A stretch of DNA of 64,000 nucleotides from Adiantum capillus-veneris (GCA_014529385.2 CM043956.1:64112620-64176619); one strand, 5' to 3'. Positions 46,581-59,464 are shown, counted from the first letter of the stretch. Translations and numbers: made by a program. The notes: a model not told the origin generated them from the letters alone.

Positions 46581-47061
46581 TGTAAGCATATGCAAAAAGA
46601 AAGGGAGGGGGACAGAAGCCCCCCATCGTTTGTGCACGCGGATGATGAGGGGGCTCCAGTCCCCCCCGCCCTTTTCTTTTGCTAGGCTTACGTTTTTATT
46701 ACTCCACCCCCGCCCCCTTTTTCTCCATCGCAGGTATGGAGATGGTGTCTCTTTGAATGCCGGTTGCGTCTTCAATTTAGATTACCATCATAGCCCCACC
46801 CATTAGCAGAACTCAAGCAAGTGGAAAGGTAAGTTCAAAAGTCCTTTTGTCAGTAATTCCCAGCCCGCCAAACTCGCTATATTGGGCCCGAGATGAAGCA
46901 GGACATTGCAAACGGGCATGAAGCAATTGCAGCCTCTATCTCCAGCTTCTCACGTGGATGCTAGTAGACAAATTCTACACCAGCAAGCATCAATGATAGT
47001 GTTCGTAGGTCGAGGGCTCCTCTGTCCTCATGTCAAGAAGACAACCCGCCAAACCATCAAC

Positions 47062-47063
<2 letters not shown>

Positions 47064-47142
<79 letters not shown>
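47064..47142. repeat. (GA)n microsatellite
   Basis: About 79 bp of pure GA dinucleotides. Confidence 0.95.
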
Positions 47143-47143
<1 letters not shown>

Positions 47144-49470
47144 CTTCATCAATGATTTGCGTATGCAATCAAATGGTGTTATGTAGAGTCATTGCGGACA
47201 ATATATTTCACAAAAATAGAAAATACAGAAACAATCAATGATTTGGTAATGCGGACAAAAATTTCCTTGATGTAATCCACAAAAAAGTAGCAAAAACATC
47301 AGATAAAATCCCATGGGTACTTATAATCCTTTTGATTACATATTAAGAGATCAAAAAAAGAAACATAATACCATTATAATGAGTATCATTAGGAAGCAAT
47401 GAGATGACCTCAAAAACTTATAGAAACTGGCATAGAAATCATGTAACACAAAATGCAAGGACAATTATCAAACATCGTCAGGATCATATTTTAAAGTCTG
47501 CACATAGATTTAATGCTAATCAATTAGAAAACAGACGATAGGAAAACTCCAAACATGCCACAAAGAGGCCCATCAAAAGATTCTTTAAGTAAATTAGCAC
47601 GATAACATCACCATCAAGAGCTTGGCTACGATAGCTAGCGATGGAGATCCCATGACTAATTGTGAAGCATTGGTGCAACCATATGAAGCTCCACTGATTA
47701 TATTGGGATTATGCTTGCGGCAAAAAGTTTAAAGTGTTGATATCATGGTCTTATCTAGAGAGGGCTTTCATATATACGTGTAGTACCTATAGTTGCTCCA
47801 ATCATCTCTATAGACTCCATCCCTCGCACACATGATGATAATCTTTTGATGCACATGCTGGCATGGTCGTTTCCTAAAACATTGATCCTGAATGCCCAAC
47901 GACTTGTAAGCCAATCTACAATATTTACTTGGGGCGACATTTATTAAAGAATTCACATACCAAATGAGGGTGCATCATGACATATATATGCACATATGAA
48001 TTTAGTGTATAAAGGAAGTTGGGTATATATGCCTTTGTGTGTGTAGTACTTGCATATATAATTGTTGAGGCAAATACACTTTTGATTAAAGACCAATATT
48101 TACTTGATCTAAGATTTTCCTTTTCATGATCAAATTGCATCACATGTCATCTTGTGACGGTTTGGAACCTAGCCTTTTGTTTTGAAGATTTTGGTTCATA
48201 TATTTTAGCATTGAGTTGTTTGCCTCACATTATAATTGAACATGATATTGAGAGAATTGGAACAAGTATTTATGTGTGTACAATTAAAAAGCATATGCAA
48301 TTGTAGACAGACAAATTGATTGGTAATAGAATATTAAACAATTTGTCAACAATAAACAATCAAACACATAAACAGTTGTAAAGGTAAAAAACTAACCAAG
48401 TCTGGGGTCGCTAATTTAACGGTCAAAAGGCACTAGTGGTCAACTATTAATACCATGGGCAAGCTTCTCAATTTCTCTGGTCAATTAAGTTGTTTAATCG
48501 CAAGAGCCAAGTATTTTATGTTCGAGGGCTGACTAGAGGCTATACGTAGAAGACATTGTAGTTAAACTACGATAAAAGGAATTGCTCATGAAATCATCGC
48601 CTGACTTATTTTCTTTTCTTTGACCCCCCAAAGTCTTTCACAATGATTTAATTTTGGTGTGTGTGCTTATTTTGTATGCCTTGGGTTTTTTGCTTTTCAA
48701 GGAAAAGCGCCTACACTGGGAACCTCTAGGGCTCTAGTACCATAGACGATACATGTGAATGAAGTACCAAATTAACCTGGGATTTCTCTTCCAGCTTAAG
48801 ACTTTACATTGTGGCACTTTTGATTTTTTTTGTTTGTTCGTTTTCAGTATTTTAATTTTGTAACTTTGGGGGTCATATAACACTGTTACCCTCCCTAAGC
48901 TCATCACACTAGTAAACTCCCTTTATAATACTTAAGCTAAAGGTCAATAGGGACTTAAGCCCACTAGAAAGCTGTAGTACATTGCACACAATGTTGCCTA
49001 AATCGGGTTAAGAACCTAAAGTAACCATTAATTATTAGGAATGCATTCCCCATGGTATTAAGAGAAGATATCTAACTCCTAACTTGGTCAAACTAGCTTA
49101 GTCAGACTACTTCATTCTGAAACCTAGACAAGGGATTATGACAGAAAACTATATAGAATCTAACATTTAATCTAAGCAAATGTATGGAATATTATGCTAC
49201 CAATCACAATTAAAGAAGAAATAAATGGATGCAAAAAATACAAGGGGCAATGCTAATGGACAAGAAACACTTGTTCTGTTGATGATCACGCTTGATTCAA
49301 AGAGTGAACGAGAGATAGACTTCATGAAGTTCAAGGTCCTAATATCCTGTACACATTAGAAAACACAAAGAATAGGAGGCACATCAGTGGGAAGAGGCAC
49401 CAACCCTTATTGAACACAATCAAACAACATAAGGAACCCTAACCTAATTATTTGCACTCCCTCGAGAGAG
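47143..49470. other. AT-rich region, no gene seen
   Basis: No coding motif on either strand; no LTR or tail structure recognised. Confidence 0.6.
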
Positions 49471-49884
49471 TCAAGGGAATAGGATATTGTAGAGATTGGG
49501 GGGAATCCCTAAGGCTAAACCCCTATCCTCATCATCATCGAGAAAAACAAAGTCATCATCCGTGCCATCCGTGTAATCATGTAACTCTTCCTCATCATTA
49601 GAGGCACAAATGTTTACTAAGAACATCACTAGACGCCTATAGTCATCTTGATCAAGAGGGTAGTCTTGTGCAATCGGGGTGACGTCCTCTACTAAGTATG
49701 GATCAATTATGGTCAAGAGATGTATCAACCATTCTGATTCCTTGAAATTCCTCTGACACGCTAGCGTATCTACCAAATCCCATTCACATGCAAGCACTGG
49801 GTAGAGTATGTGAAACACTTTTGCAAAGTAAAGAGGGTACCTCTCACCCAAGGTAGGAGTGGATGACTCTATCGTACTAGCCAT
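49471..49884 (-). CDS. Unrecognised acidic ORF, 137 codons
   Basis: ATG at 49882-49884 (MASTIESSTPTLGERYPLYF) to the stop at 49471. Uninterrupted, with helical hydrophobic stretches (LYFAKVFHILYPVLACEWDL and WLIHLLTIIDPYL) and an Asp/Glu run (DGTDDDFVFLDDDEDRG). It lies upstream-adjacent to Gypsy-type remnants on the same strand and may be part of their non-pol coding region. No family recognised. Being open in spite of the decayed surroundings is mildly notable. Confidence 0.35.
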   Translation of the reverse strand: MASTIESSTPTLGERYPLYFAKVFHILYPVLACEWDLVDTLACQRNFKESEWLIHLLTIIDPYLVEDVTPIAQDYPLDQDDYRRLVMFLVNICASNDEEELHDYTDGTDDDFVFLDDDEDRGLALGIPPNLYNILFP

Positions 49885-50490
49885 ATCTGTACACAAAGAT
49901 AGATGTTGGTTAGAGTGAAAATATTATAAGGATTGTGTCAAAAGGTCGTGTCCTTGTGCATAATGTGTTTCTATGATTTTGTGTTATGTATAGAAATCGT
50001 AGGTTTCCGGATTTTTGGTTTGGTGCTCTTACACTTTTACTTTTTTATTTTTGTTTTGTGAGTGTAAGGCTTTATATATATATTCCCTAAGATTGGAGAT
50101 TGAGAGTTCAGGGAGGAAGTTTAAGAGGGGAGTGAGTGAATGATGAGCGTCAACAAACACTCCCCCCTTCCTTGGGTAGATCATACCTTTTGGAATGATG
50201 TCGTCACCTTTGGAAACCAATTGTTCCAAGTTGTTATGGGTGAAGGGTTTATCCAATAGTTTTCGCCCGCCCTATGCATTTCATCTAGCTGCAAGGGTGG
50301 TAAGGTACTCTCCCATGATTTTATTTGCAACGTTGTTGTAGGTGGTGAACTTACAACGGGAGGTGCAAAAAACTACATGAAGAGCAAGAAGGTTCATTTG
50401 ACTTCCCTGTTCTTGAGCTAGGTGGAACAAATCGTTCTTTCTTCGGTACCAAAACTAGCTCTAGAGCGAGTGTGTAGCATTCTGTGATTT
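49885..50490. other. No supported gene
   Basis: A minus-strand frame at 50029-50256 has no ATG and no recognisable motif. Confidence 0.5.
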
Positions 50491-51400
50491 TTACTTTCCG
50501 CGATCGTCAATTTGTTTTGGAGCTACAGGTGACATGTAAGAGCACAATTTACATTTTGGTACCCAAATTTGATCATTTCCTTCATAGTAGCCTTGGGCTT
50601 CCAATAAATTTTTGGGAATCCAATGCAACGTTTCTTTATATTTCTTGGGGCAAGTGGGATGTCTCTTATCAGGCTCCTGTCTTTTAGCACTAGCTATGGT
50701 CGCTAAAGAAGCTTTAGGGACCCACTTGTATGTTTTCTTTGTTATATTAGGATGGGTCTTGTGTGTCTCAAGCTTTATTTCAACTACAACAGTTGAAGCT
50801 CTAGAGAGTTGGGCTATGGGGACATATGGTTCAACCTCTTGGACATGCAATGTTTTGGGTTTTATTTCCTTAAGAGGCAAAATCTTAGGTACTATGGCTT
50901 GAGTGGTACAGCTAAGAGTTGGTTTGTACGTTGTGACACCCCCAGTCCCCAATCTATAGTGCATTTGGTGGCTATCATCCACGTGCGTCCTAGGTTTATA
51001 TTACCCTCCATAGTTCCAGCAGGCATGACTAAAAAGTCTTCAGCTACAACCCCGTTGTCATAACTGACAGAAGCGTGCTAGATTCCAAAAACCGTGGTTT
51101 TTTTCTTGTTGAGACCCTTGACTTGGATAATACTCTTAGATAGAGATGGCTTCCCTAACTGACACCACACCCCATATGATACAGATTATACTTAGCACCC
51201 GTGTCCAATAAGGCGTTATATAGCACTTTTCCATAGGTGCTATTTAGCTCAATAGGGTATCGTAGAGGTGTGTTAGAGTACAACCAATCATTCCCTATTT
51301 CAAAGTGGAATGCATGTGTAACTCCTTGGTCGGCCTCTCGTTGGCATCTTATACGTTGTTGTCGCTCCTTAGCCTCAGCTTGAGCTTGTATATTCTTCAA
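50491..51400 (-). pseudogene. Protease-like sequence downstream of a Gypsy integrase
   Basis: Minus frame 51400-51155 has a Gln/Glu/Arg-rich helix (AQAEAKERQQRIRCQREADQ), then LYNALLDTGAKYNLYHM with the retropepsin D-T-G (about 51205). In shifted frames further on come DFLVMPAGTMEG and LGRTWMIATKCTIDW, which resemble the end of Gypsy proteases (I/LGRPW). The part 50982-50491 is open but unnamed (Lys/Pro-rich, HPTCPKKYKETLHWIPKNLL). It follows the integrase C-terminus with only a one-base frame change. A second protease-like unit after integrase is unusual; it may come from another element copy. Confidence 0.5.
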
Positions 51401-52205
51401 CTCGGCTTATGCTTGGCTGCCTTTTTTTGATGGATGGCACGTAGCTCCTCTTGGCTTAAAGGATCATAGTATCCTTTAAATTTTCTCCCATTGAGGAATC
51501 TAGTGGTTTCAACTCCATCAAGAGTCTCCACATGAATGGTCCCTTGTGGGGTGATTTCACATACTCTATATGGTCCTTTTCCCGCATATTTCAACTTTTC
51601 TTTTCGTTACGCACTCCATACATAAGGAATTTATCACCAACATTGATTTCTTTGTTCTTTAGATGACGGTCAAACCATTTCTTCCTTCTATCTTTCTTCA
51701 CAAGTGCATTTTGCACAACCAATTATCTTTCTTCATCTAACCTCTCAAGGATGTATAAGCGCTCAACTAAAGGGTTACCATCCCAACCTTCTTGTGAAGC
51801 TATGCGCAGAGACTAGGAATCACAAACTCCCATGGCATAACTGCTTCTTGGCCATATACCATTTTGAATGGTGTACAATTGATAGCCACTTTGTAAGAAG
51901 TACGATAAGCCCATAGAGCTGAAGTCAGCTTCAAATGCCAATCTATGCGATGAGCTTTCACCATTTTGGTCAAGATAGAGATTAAGGTCTTGTTGGTACT
52001 CTTAGCTTGGCCATTTCCTTGTGGTGGATAGAAGGTGTGGACTATGGTGAGCTATCATGAAGTTTGTGGTGAGTTCCTTTATCACTCCATTTATGAAATG
52101 AGTACCATTTTCACTCACAATCTCAAAGGGACAACCAAATCTTGTAATAATGTTCTCAAAGAGAAACTTGGCAGTTGAGTGACCCTAAATCGTGTGGGCT
52201 ATAGT
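51397..52205 (-). pseudogene. Gypsy integrase, C-terminal two thirds
   Basis: Readable with frame changes: AKFLFENIITRFGCPFEIVS and NGTHFINGVIKEL (near 52140-52060), PQGNGQAKSTNKTLISIL near 52020, DWHLKLTSALWAYRTSYKV near 51940, MVYGQEAVMPWEF near 51850, WFDRHLKNKEINVGDKFLM near 51670, and the C-terminal GKGPYRVCEITPQGTIHVET followed by GRKFKGYYDP (51580-51480). These match the non-chromodomain Gypsy integrases of plants (Athila/Tat type). The zinc finger and first catalytic Asp are missing, since 52205 joins directly to protease sequence. Confidence 0.75.
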
Positions 52206-52216
52206 CTTGTGAGATG

Positions 52217-53258
52217 CTACCGGTCACCATAAGCTATATGCATTGCTTCTAGTATATTTAAGGGTACGAGTGGTGGCATTTCATCCCCCTCAGGTGTTAC
52301 CCAGGTCGTCCCTTTGTTTCCCCAAGTGTCTATGGTTGCTGCTAAGTGGATCCAATCCACATTGTCCGACTTAGTCATCGCAAGTAGTACATCCATATAA
52401 GGAGAATATTCCCCAACATCAGTGTCCACTTTACATGTGTAACAATACTGCAATGGGACCGAGTGAATTGTGGTGTCAGATCTATGATCAATTATAAACC
52501 TGTTTCCTACAGGATGTGCTCGACCAATTACGAGATCCACTTGAATGAGAGAATCTTGGAACTGCAAGTAGACATGGTTTTTAGACCAGTCATGCACCAT
52601 TTTTGCTTCCCTCATGAAAGGACGTCCTCAGATCATCTCAGATGCCATAGTGTGTTTTGAGATCCGTAACAATGAAGGTATTTCTTATTTTATGTCCAAA
52701 GACCTTGATCTTGAGATCTTCTAGCATCCCAATAGGTTTAACAATAGACCCATTGGCCATCTTACCGCTATGGTTGTGGTCCCAAGGTGAGGTCTTCCCA
52801 TAGTTTCCCAGCAATCTTTAGTCACAATGCTAACCCTAGCGCCACCATCAAGGATTCCGTTCACAATTAATCCCTTGGTAGTGATTGGTATGGTTGAATT
52901 GGATTCATCACTCTCAAAGTATTGTCCCAACTTGTTAACAGGTATTTCTACAGCAGGGTTCTCATCTAGGTTGGGTTGTGGATCTAAGTGTTCCTTCTCT
53001 ATTGGCATCTCTGTCCATTGAGGAAAGCTTGAAGAGCTAAGAATAGCTCAAGGTCTCCATATAGTTTGGACATGATGGTGTTCTAACTTCTAAAGCCATG
53101 AGATCCATCATTTTGGCAATATTTAAAGGCACCTTTTGGGCTTCAGTCCCTTGACGTGGGGAAGATGGGATCTCCATTTCTTCGATAGGGTCAATAGTCC
53201 CACTGTAAACATTCTTTCCAACAAGAAGTGAGTACGTCCACTTTATAGGAGCAATCAA
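52217..53258 (-). pseudogene. Gypsy protease region with flanking gag-like sequence
   Basis: 53258-53037: MIAPIKWTYSLLVGKNVYSG-type linker. 53008-52721: TKGLIVNGILDGGARVSIVT, the retropepsin active segment with D-G-G instead of D-[ST]-G, and CWETMGRPHLGTTTIAVRW. 52700-52217: IxGRPFMREAKMVHDWSKNH and a long C-terminal extension. No reverse transcriptase or RNase H follows before the integrase at 52205, so an internal deletion has joined protease to integrase. Confidence 0.65.
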
Positions 53259-53279
53259 ACTGAATCTGCCCCTCTTTCA

Positions 53280-54592
53280 AGGTAGTGATGCTATGCCTGA
53301 AATCATCAGCTTCTTAGATATAAGAGAATATCCTGAAGGGTATACCAAGGGACAGAAACAATGACTTGTCCAAAAGGCAACAAGATACCGCCTTATAAAA
53401 ATCACCTTCTACTGCAAGGGCAAAGACCGGATCCTCATGTGAGTGCCAATCTCCAGTGAAATCACGGATGTGATCTCAAGTTGCCATGATGGTGTTTGTC
53501 GTGGCCACTTTTCTCTATATATTACTAGTAGGAAGATTCTACAGGTAGGATTCTTCTGGCCTAGTCTGAACAGGGATGTGCATCATTGGTGTAAAACATG
53601 CAGAGCTTGTCAAATATCCAATGATCGAACACTAACCTATGAGCCATAGACTCCTATCATCTCATATGGGCCATTTGAGAAGTGTGGAATAGATGCATTT
53701 GGTCCTTTACCAAGGGCCCAGCCGGGTAAACTGTACATTCTAGTTGGTGTAGACTACATGACCCGATGGGCGGAAGCAGCAGCCACCACACGCATTACAA
53801 CCCAAGAAGTGGTGAAGTTCATATTTGAGCACATCTGTTGTCATTTTGGCACACCTCTGGAGATAATATCTGATAGAGGCCACGTTTCAGAGGCGACTTG
53901 GTGGGAGAATTGATGAAAAAGTTAGGCATAACACGCCGATACTCCACTCCATACTATCCATAGTGCAATGGTCTAATGGAAAAGGTAAACGACATGATTT
54001 GTAAGATCATCACAAAGCAGGTGAATAACCACACAAGTGATTGGGATAAGCATCTCATGGATGCTCTTTGGGCCTACCGCATGACATTCCAAACATCACT
54101 AGGTTTCACCCCTTTCCATCTGGTATATGAAAAAGAAGCCATTCTACCCATCGAGGTGCAGATAGCCAGCTTGTGAGTCATGGCTAGAACAGTGCCCAAT
54201 CGCCCATCTCTACAACCACATCTTGGATCTAGAAAGGCTTCAGCTAGACAGGGAAGGCTAGAACAACGCCGACTCACATTCAATCAAGGGATTAAGGAAA
54301 AGGGTCTAAAGAAAGGCATGTTAGTATTGAGATACGACAACAAATTCGACACTAGAAAAGATAAGAAGTTTCAACCCAGATGGGAAGGGCCATTCATCAT
54401 CAAAAGGTGATACGTGAATGGTAGCTACTAATTGATGGAGGTAGATGGCCGAATTTACAAGACCAGAGTCAATGGATGGAGGCTCAAAAGGTACTTCTTA
54501 AGGTTTGATCCAGAGTTCATGATAGATATTCCAAAGGATGGAGAACCCTCCAACTCCACCGCTAGAGAATCAGGAGCAGAGCTAGAGGCATG
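53280..54592 (+). pseudogene. Gypsy integrase, + strand
   Basis: FLDIREYPEGYTKGQK precedes the zinc finger CHDGVCRGHFSLYITSRKIL...WCKTCRACQ (53480-53615), TAG at 53647, core VGVDYMTRWAEAAATTRIT near 53745 and FGTPLEIISDRG near 53850, an indel near 53885, then NDMICKIITKQV and DWDKHLMDALWAYRMTFQTS near 54040, GFTPFHLVYEKEAILPIEVQ near 54105, TGA at 54174, and the C-terminal KFQPRWEGPFIIKR near 54370 with VDGRIYKTRVNGWRLKRYF near 54440. End about 54592. It faces away from the minus-strand protease; the breakpoint lies near 53260-53280. Confidence 0.82.
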
Positions 54593-55289
<697 letters not shown>

Positions 55290-55450
55290 GACGCCCAAAG
55301 TAACAAAGAAGAACGACCAAAATCACACAATGGTGACAACAAATCAAGAATGGATGTCGAAGGCACATTGATGTCCAAAGCAACAAAGAAGAACGACCAA
55401 AATCACGCGATGGTGACAACAAATCAAGAAATGACACCGAAGGCATGCCT
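55290..55450. repeat. 80-bp tandem duplication
   Basis: ACAAAGAAGAACGACCAAAA at 55303 recurs at 55383, with about ten differences over the unit. Confidence 0.88.
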
Positions 55451-55780
55451 CGATCGGCCCCGAAAGTTGACGAGCGTGCTACACCAACGAACCAGTAAAG
55501 CCTGCGATTCATCGGCATATTGTCCATGACACATCTCCTTAGTAAACATCCGTAGGGTAATCCATTTTTCCATTTTCCAGCCAAGCTTTGTAAAAAAAAA
55601 ACCATTTGTATATTGCCACCTCTCTCTAGGTGATGGTCACAAAAAAGCCCACCTAGGAGATATCATTTTAAAATTCTTCTAAGACAAAGCAGGGGTCATC
55701 TGGGACCCGGTTGCCTGATTTTTCTCTCTAGCTTAGGGCCCTAAACCTTATCATTTTATGTTAAACTAATGCATCCTGCA

Positions 55781-55790
55781 CCTATAAAAG
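55781..55790 (+). promoter_or_regulatory. TATA box, possible LTR promoter
   Basis: CCTATAAAAG followed by AGCACTCAGAGGTCATT, as in LTR promoters. LTR ends could not be placed around it. Confidence 0.35.
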
Positions 55791-55921
55791 AGCACTCAGA
55801 GGTCATTATTACGGGTCAGCACTTGAGAGGGAAGCCATGCACACACACTGACTCCAAGGGTCGCTACACACAGGAGTAGGATCTCCGCACACGTGAATTT
55901 TCCCTAGAGAACGCACTATAC

Positions 55922-55923
<2 letters not shown>

Positions 55924-55988
<65 letters not shown>
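55924..55988. repeat. Compound (CT)n-(TA)n microsatellite
   Basis: CT dinucleotides to 55965 then TA dinucleotides to 55988. Confidence 0.95.
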
Positions 55989-56438
55989 CTCCCTCTCTCT
56001 ATCACCACGGTCTCCATCTCCTCGTCGAAACGAAGGTTTTTGTAAATACCACCTTGAATCAAGTTTGCCCTCACATCCCGAGGGGTTTTTATCATCTACG
56101 TCTGCGTCTCTCTCTCTCTCTCTGTGGTGTGCCGTGTTAGTATTATTTGAATCGTTGATGTCCGCATCCTAGCCGCTCAAATCTAGGTGGTGCCCCCTGT
56201 TCACTCCCTGTGACGAGTTCTGCATGCACGGCCCTAGCCTATAGGTCGCTGGGTCCGTTTTGCGCTTGCGCTTGTCAACGTATTGCCGATGTGAATTTTA
56301 AAATGCTCTACACCACCTTCCTCTTATGTATTTCCTCCTATCATATGAGTTTTGTCTACCTCCTCTGCTTTAATAGATTCGTCAAATGATTTTAGATTAT
56401 CGAGGTGTTGTCGTTTGGACTCTTCTCTTTCCCTTTAT

Positions 56439-57550
56439 TCAGCTTTGCATTTGAGCTCGTTCTAAATCCGCTGACGCATGTTGCCGGGTGGCTACCCTTT
56501 GTTTGTGATGTTTGATCTTTTCAAGAGCTTTGGCCTTCCGGTGTTCCAATGGCCTGTTTTCATTATCCTCTCTTTCATCGTCTGCTTCAGTTCCAAGGTT
56601 TCTCTGTTCTTCATCCCTCTGTTGATGGTGCTTTTCTCTTTGGCTTGAGCCTCTTCCATAGATCTTTGTGTTGGTGTAATGGATATTGTATTTGTAGGCA
56701 TGTTTGACCTTACCTTTAGTCGTGTTTGTTTGAGTGTATTTCATCCTCCTCCACTTCCTCCTCTGAGATTGATACTCCGAGGGAGTATCTCTATCCTTTG
56801 ATTTAATTTCATCATTGGGTGGCACATCTGATTTGGTCTCTTCACTGTCAGATTTATGTTTCTCTGAGCTTTGTCTAGTTTGTTTCGTCTTTGTGGGTTG
56901 TACTATACAAGGTCTTGCCACCGGCTTCACTGATCTTTTGGATTTATGAATTAACTCCAATTGCGTTTTTGCGGGTGGTAGTTCATCAATCATTCCTAAT
57001 GCTTGATAGAAAATTCTGGTTAGCATTGGTCCAACGTTCATGTATGTTTTGCTTTTATCACTCCCCTTTATGTTTGCTTCCACTAAATTTTCCAAGATGT
57101 AAGTTCCAAAGTCACAGCAGCTGACCACCATCTATTGCCTTGGTCTTGCGCAAAAGGTTGTGGGTCCCTTGCTGCAAATGAAGAGCTTGATTGATGATTT
57201 CCGGGGTAATCTTCACTTTCATTTTCGCCCCATGTTTGTCTGTTAGTGTTGCTTCCCCATTGTATTAGATGGAACTGATCTCCCCATGGTGGTAATCGAA
57301 AGAAGCTATCCAGATGTAAGCATATGGTCCCTTCTAGTACTTCACAGTTTTGGTGTATTGTCCACAATTCCTTGGGGGATATGGTGATCTTGACTTTTGT
57401 TCCATCAGTTGCTTGGAATCTTACAATGAAGATATTTTTTGGTATTGTTTCTAGCTCCTGATCAGTGATGTGAGCCTTCTCATTTGATGAGATGTCGATG
57501 ATCTCATAAGGTGCCACCCTCCAGTCCTTCAAGGCTTTCCTGCGAGGCAT
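56439..57550 (-). pseudogene. Unknown ORF, possible non-pol ORF of a Gypsy element
   Basis: ATG near 57550 (MPRRKALKDWRVAPYEIIDI) opens 155 codons with several beta-rich segments (IFIVRFQATDGTKVKITISP). A frameshift near 57125 leads to the second frame (57131-56439) with YMNVGPMLTRIFYQALGMID, reminiscent of the VGMLLTRIL segment of Athila-type ORFs, and then a long Lys/Arg/Glu-rich tail. No zinc knuckle, protease or polymerase. I cannot name it. Same strand as the protease and integrase fragments at 50491-53258 and as the chromovirus at 60904-64000. Confidence 0.4.
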
Positions 57551-57707
57551 CCTCTGACCAATTTCAAGCCTCTTTTAAATTTAGGAGATGATCAAAAGGT
57601 TGTCAAGAAAATTAAAAAAATGCAAATTTTGACCATAAAATGAGAAATGAGCATAACTTTGTCAAAATTACTCCAAATTAGACCAAACTTCAATTTGGCT
57701 TTGAGGT

Positions 57708-57727
57708 ACATGGATCGTGATCCATGT
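57708..57727. repeat. Palindrome copy 1
   Basis: ACATGGATCGTGATCCATGT; near-palindromic, one centre position off. Confidence 0.9.
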
Positions 57728-57977
57728 TGGAGTACATTTTAATGATTTGATGATTTTCACCTAGTAGGGCACATCAAGATGATGCTTTGGTCCAAAAACT
57801 TTGGGGTTTGGATCATTGGTTAAGATTTTAGGTCAAATTTTGGAAAATTTATGAGACAGAGAATTTGAGCTCTTTGGTTGGGATTTTGAGATCCAAATGA
57901 CTTGATACTTCAGGGATAGACTTTGTATGGTGTCCAAGACCAGTTGGTGACGTTCCTTCTTGAATGAGTAAAAAAGT

Positions 57978-57997
57978 ACATGGATTGCGATCCATGT
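57978..57997. repeat. Palindrome copy 2
   Basis: ACATGGATTGCGATCCATGT; near-palindromic. Confidence 0.9.
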
Positions 57998-58489
57998 TTG
58001 GCAGGGTTTTGGAATGCCATTTGGCACACATGTTCCTATCCCAGGGAATTCACTCTATATACAAAACGGGATGGCACCTGCAAGCGGATAACTTTGATAA
58101 AACCCCTATATACGACTCATATTAGAGAATATTACCCCCCTTTCCACAGTTATACGACAATCAATGAAGAAAACTATCATACCCCTATCTTACATATAAA
58201 ATTTAGGCCTCACATGATCTAATGGAGTTAAAATAGTCAAAGAGTGTGTAGCACAGTGACTGGCAACGTACTAAGGAACCACTTGTTGATAACTAGATGT
58301 ACCCTCAAAGCAGTGTTAGTTCGTGCATGTATCTTTGTAGCTATTGACTCACAAGTTCAAGGGCATACTCTTTTGGAAGCCATGATTTTGAAACACAAAA
58401 AATTCCTCTTCTTTTCCCCTTTTCGCACTTCTCTCTCCCCCCTCCCCCCCCAAATGTGATACCCCCTCCCTTATTTTCAAGCTTGGGTG

Positions 58490-58520
58490 ATAAGTTATTA
58501 GGGGCATGCCCCTAACTTAT
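58490..58520. repeat. Bulged inverted repeat
   Basis: TAAGTTA, TTA bulge, GGGG, CATG, CCCC, TAACTTA: an 11-bp stem with a 3-base bulge. The inner TTAGGGGCATGCCCCTAA is a perfect 18-bp palindrome. Confidence 0.85.
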
Positions 58521-59085
58521 AATCTTATGTAACTTATGAAGAAAACCCCCTCCCTTGCACTTACGTGGTGCAATAAGTTTTCCATGGTGAATCCCCCGAG
58601 GTTCCTATAGTCCATCCTAGCACACTGGTGAATTTTTTTCAAGTTTAGATATCTTTTTCCCTAAGTTTACTCCATTTCCTAGTTTATGGCCATTTTTTTC
58701 TGACTTTGACCATATTTTTTTTTGGATCCCTTTTTGATCAATGCCCTTGGTTACCAATTGATGTTTCCTTGACTTCTGGTGATTTATGTCTGGGAATCAC
58801 CTTGCTACCCAATTACCTGTCAATTTTCAATACTTTCTGATTCCATTTGAGGTTGGATATCTAGCCAAGAAAATTCAATGACTTTGAAAGCATTTCTTAG
58901 CTAGGTTTCACAAACTTTGAAACTTTGAATGTTTTTCCTTTGGCACTTTGGTTTCTCACACATCTGCTCTGAACTTCAAAATCAACATTTACGTATACTA
59001 TTTTGACATCCTTTGTCTTGTATTTCCCATGTATAGGGCTAGTTATTGTCAACTATCAAAATCTGTCAAAATCTCCCTTGGAGGT

Positions 59086-59105
59086 ACATGGATCGCGATC
59101 CATGT
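59086..59105. repeat. Palindrome copy 3 (perfect)
   Basis: ACATGGATCGCGATCCATGT; perfect palindrome, likely ancestral form. Confidence 0.92.
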
Positions 59106-59349
59106 TCTGAGGTCAAATGCTACCAGACTTGGTGGGTTAGTTTTTGGTACATATCCTAAGCCATTTGCCATAGAATTTTGGAGTTAGGATCACTTTAGCA
59201 CTAGTTAGATCCAAAATGACCATTTGCAGATTGAATCTGCTAGATCTCTTGGTTTTTGGTGATCCATTTTATGCCCAATTTGCATGGCATGCTCCTCTTT
59301 TCTACCTCTAACCATAGGATGAGTTTTTTTCCTGAATCTGTCATTAGGG

Positions 59350-59391
59350 TACATGGATCGTGATCCATGTTGGAGCGTGGATTGCAGATCC
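59350..59391. repeat. Palindrome copy 4 plus a degenerate half copy
   Basis: ACATGGATCGTGATCCATGT at 59350-59369; a shorter GTGGATTGCAGATCCA follows at 59376-59391. Confidence 0.88.
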
Positions 59392-59464
59392 AATTAGCAT
59401 AGTATGTTCTTGGGTTTATGGGGAGTCTACTGCCCATTTTTTTCTTGAGATTAGGGTTTTGGGA

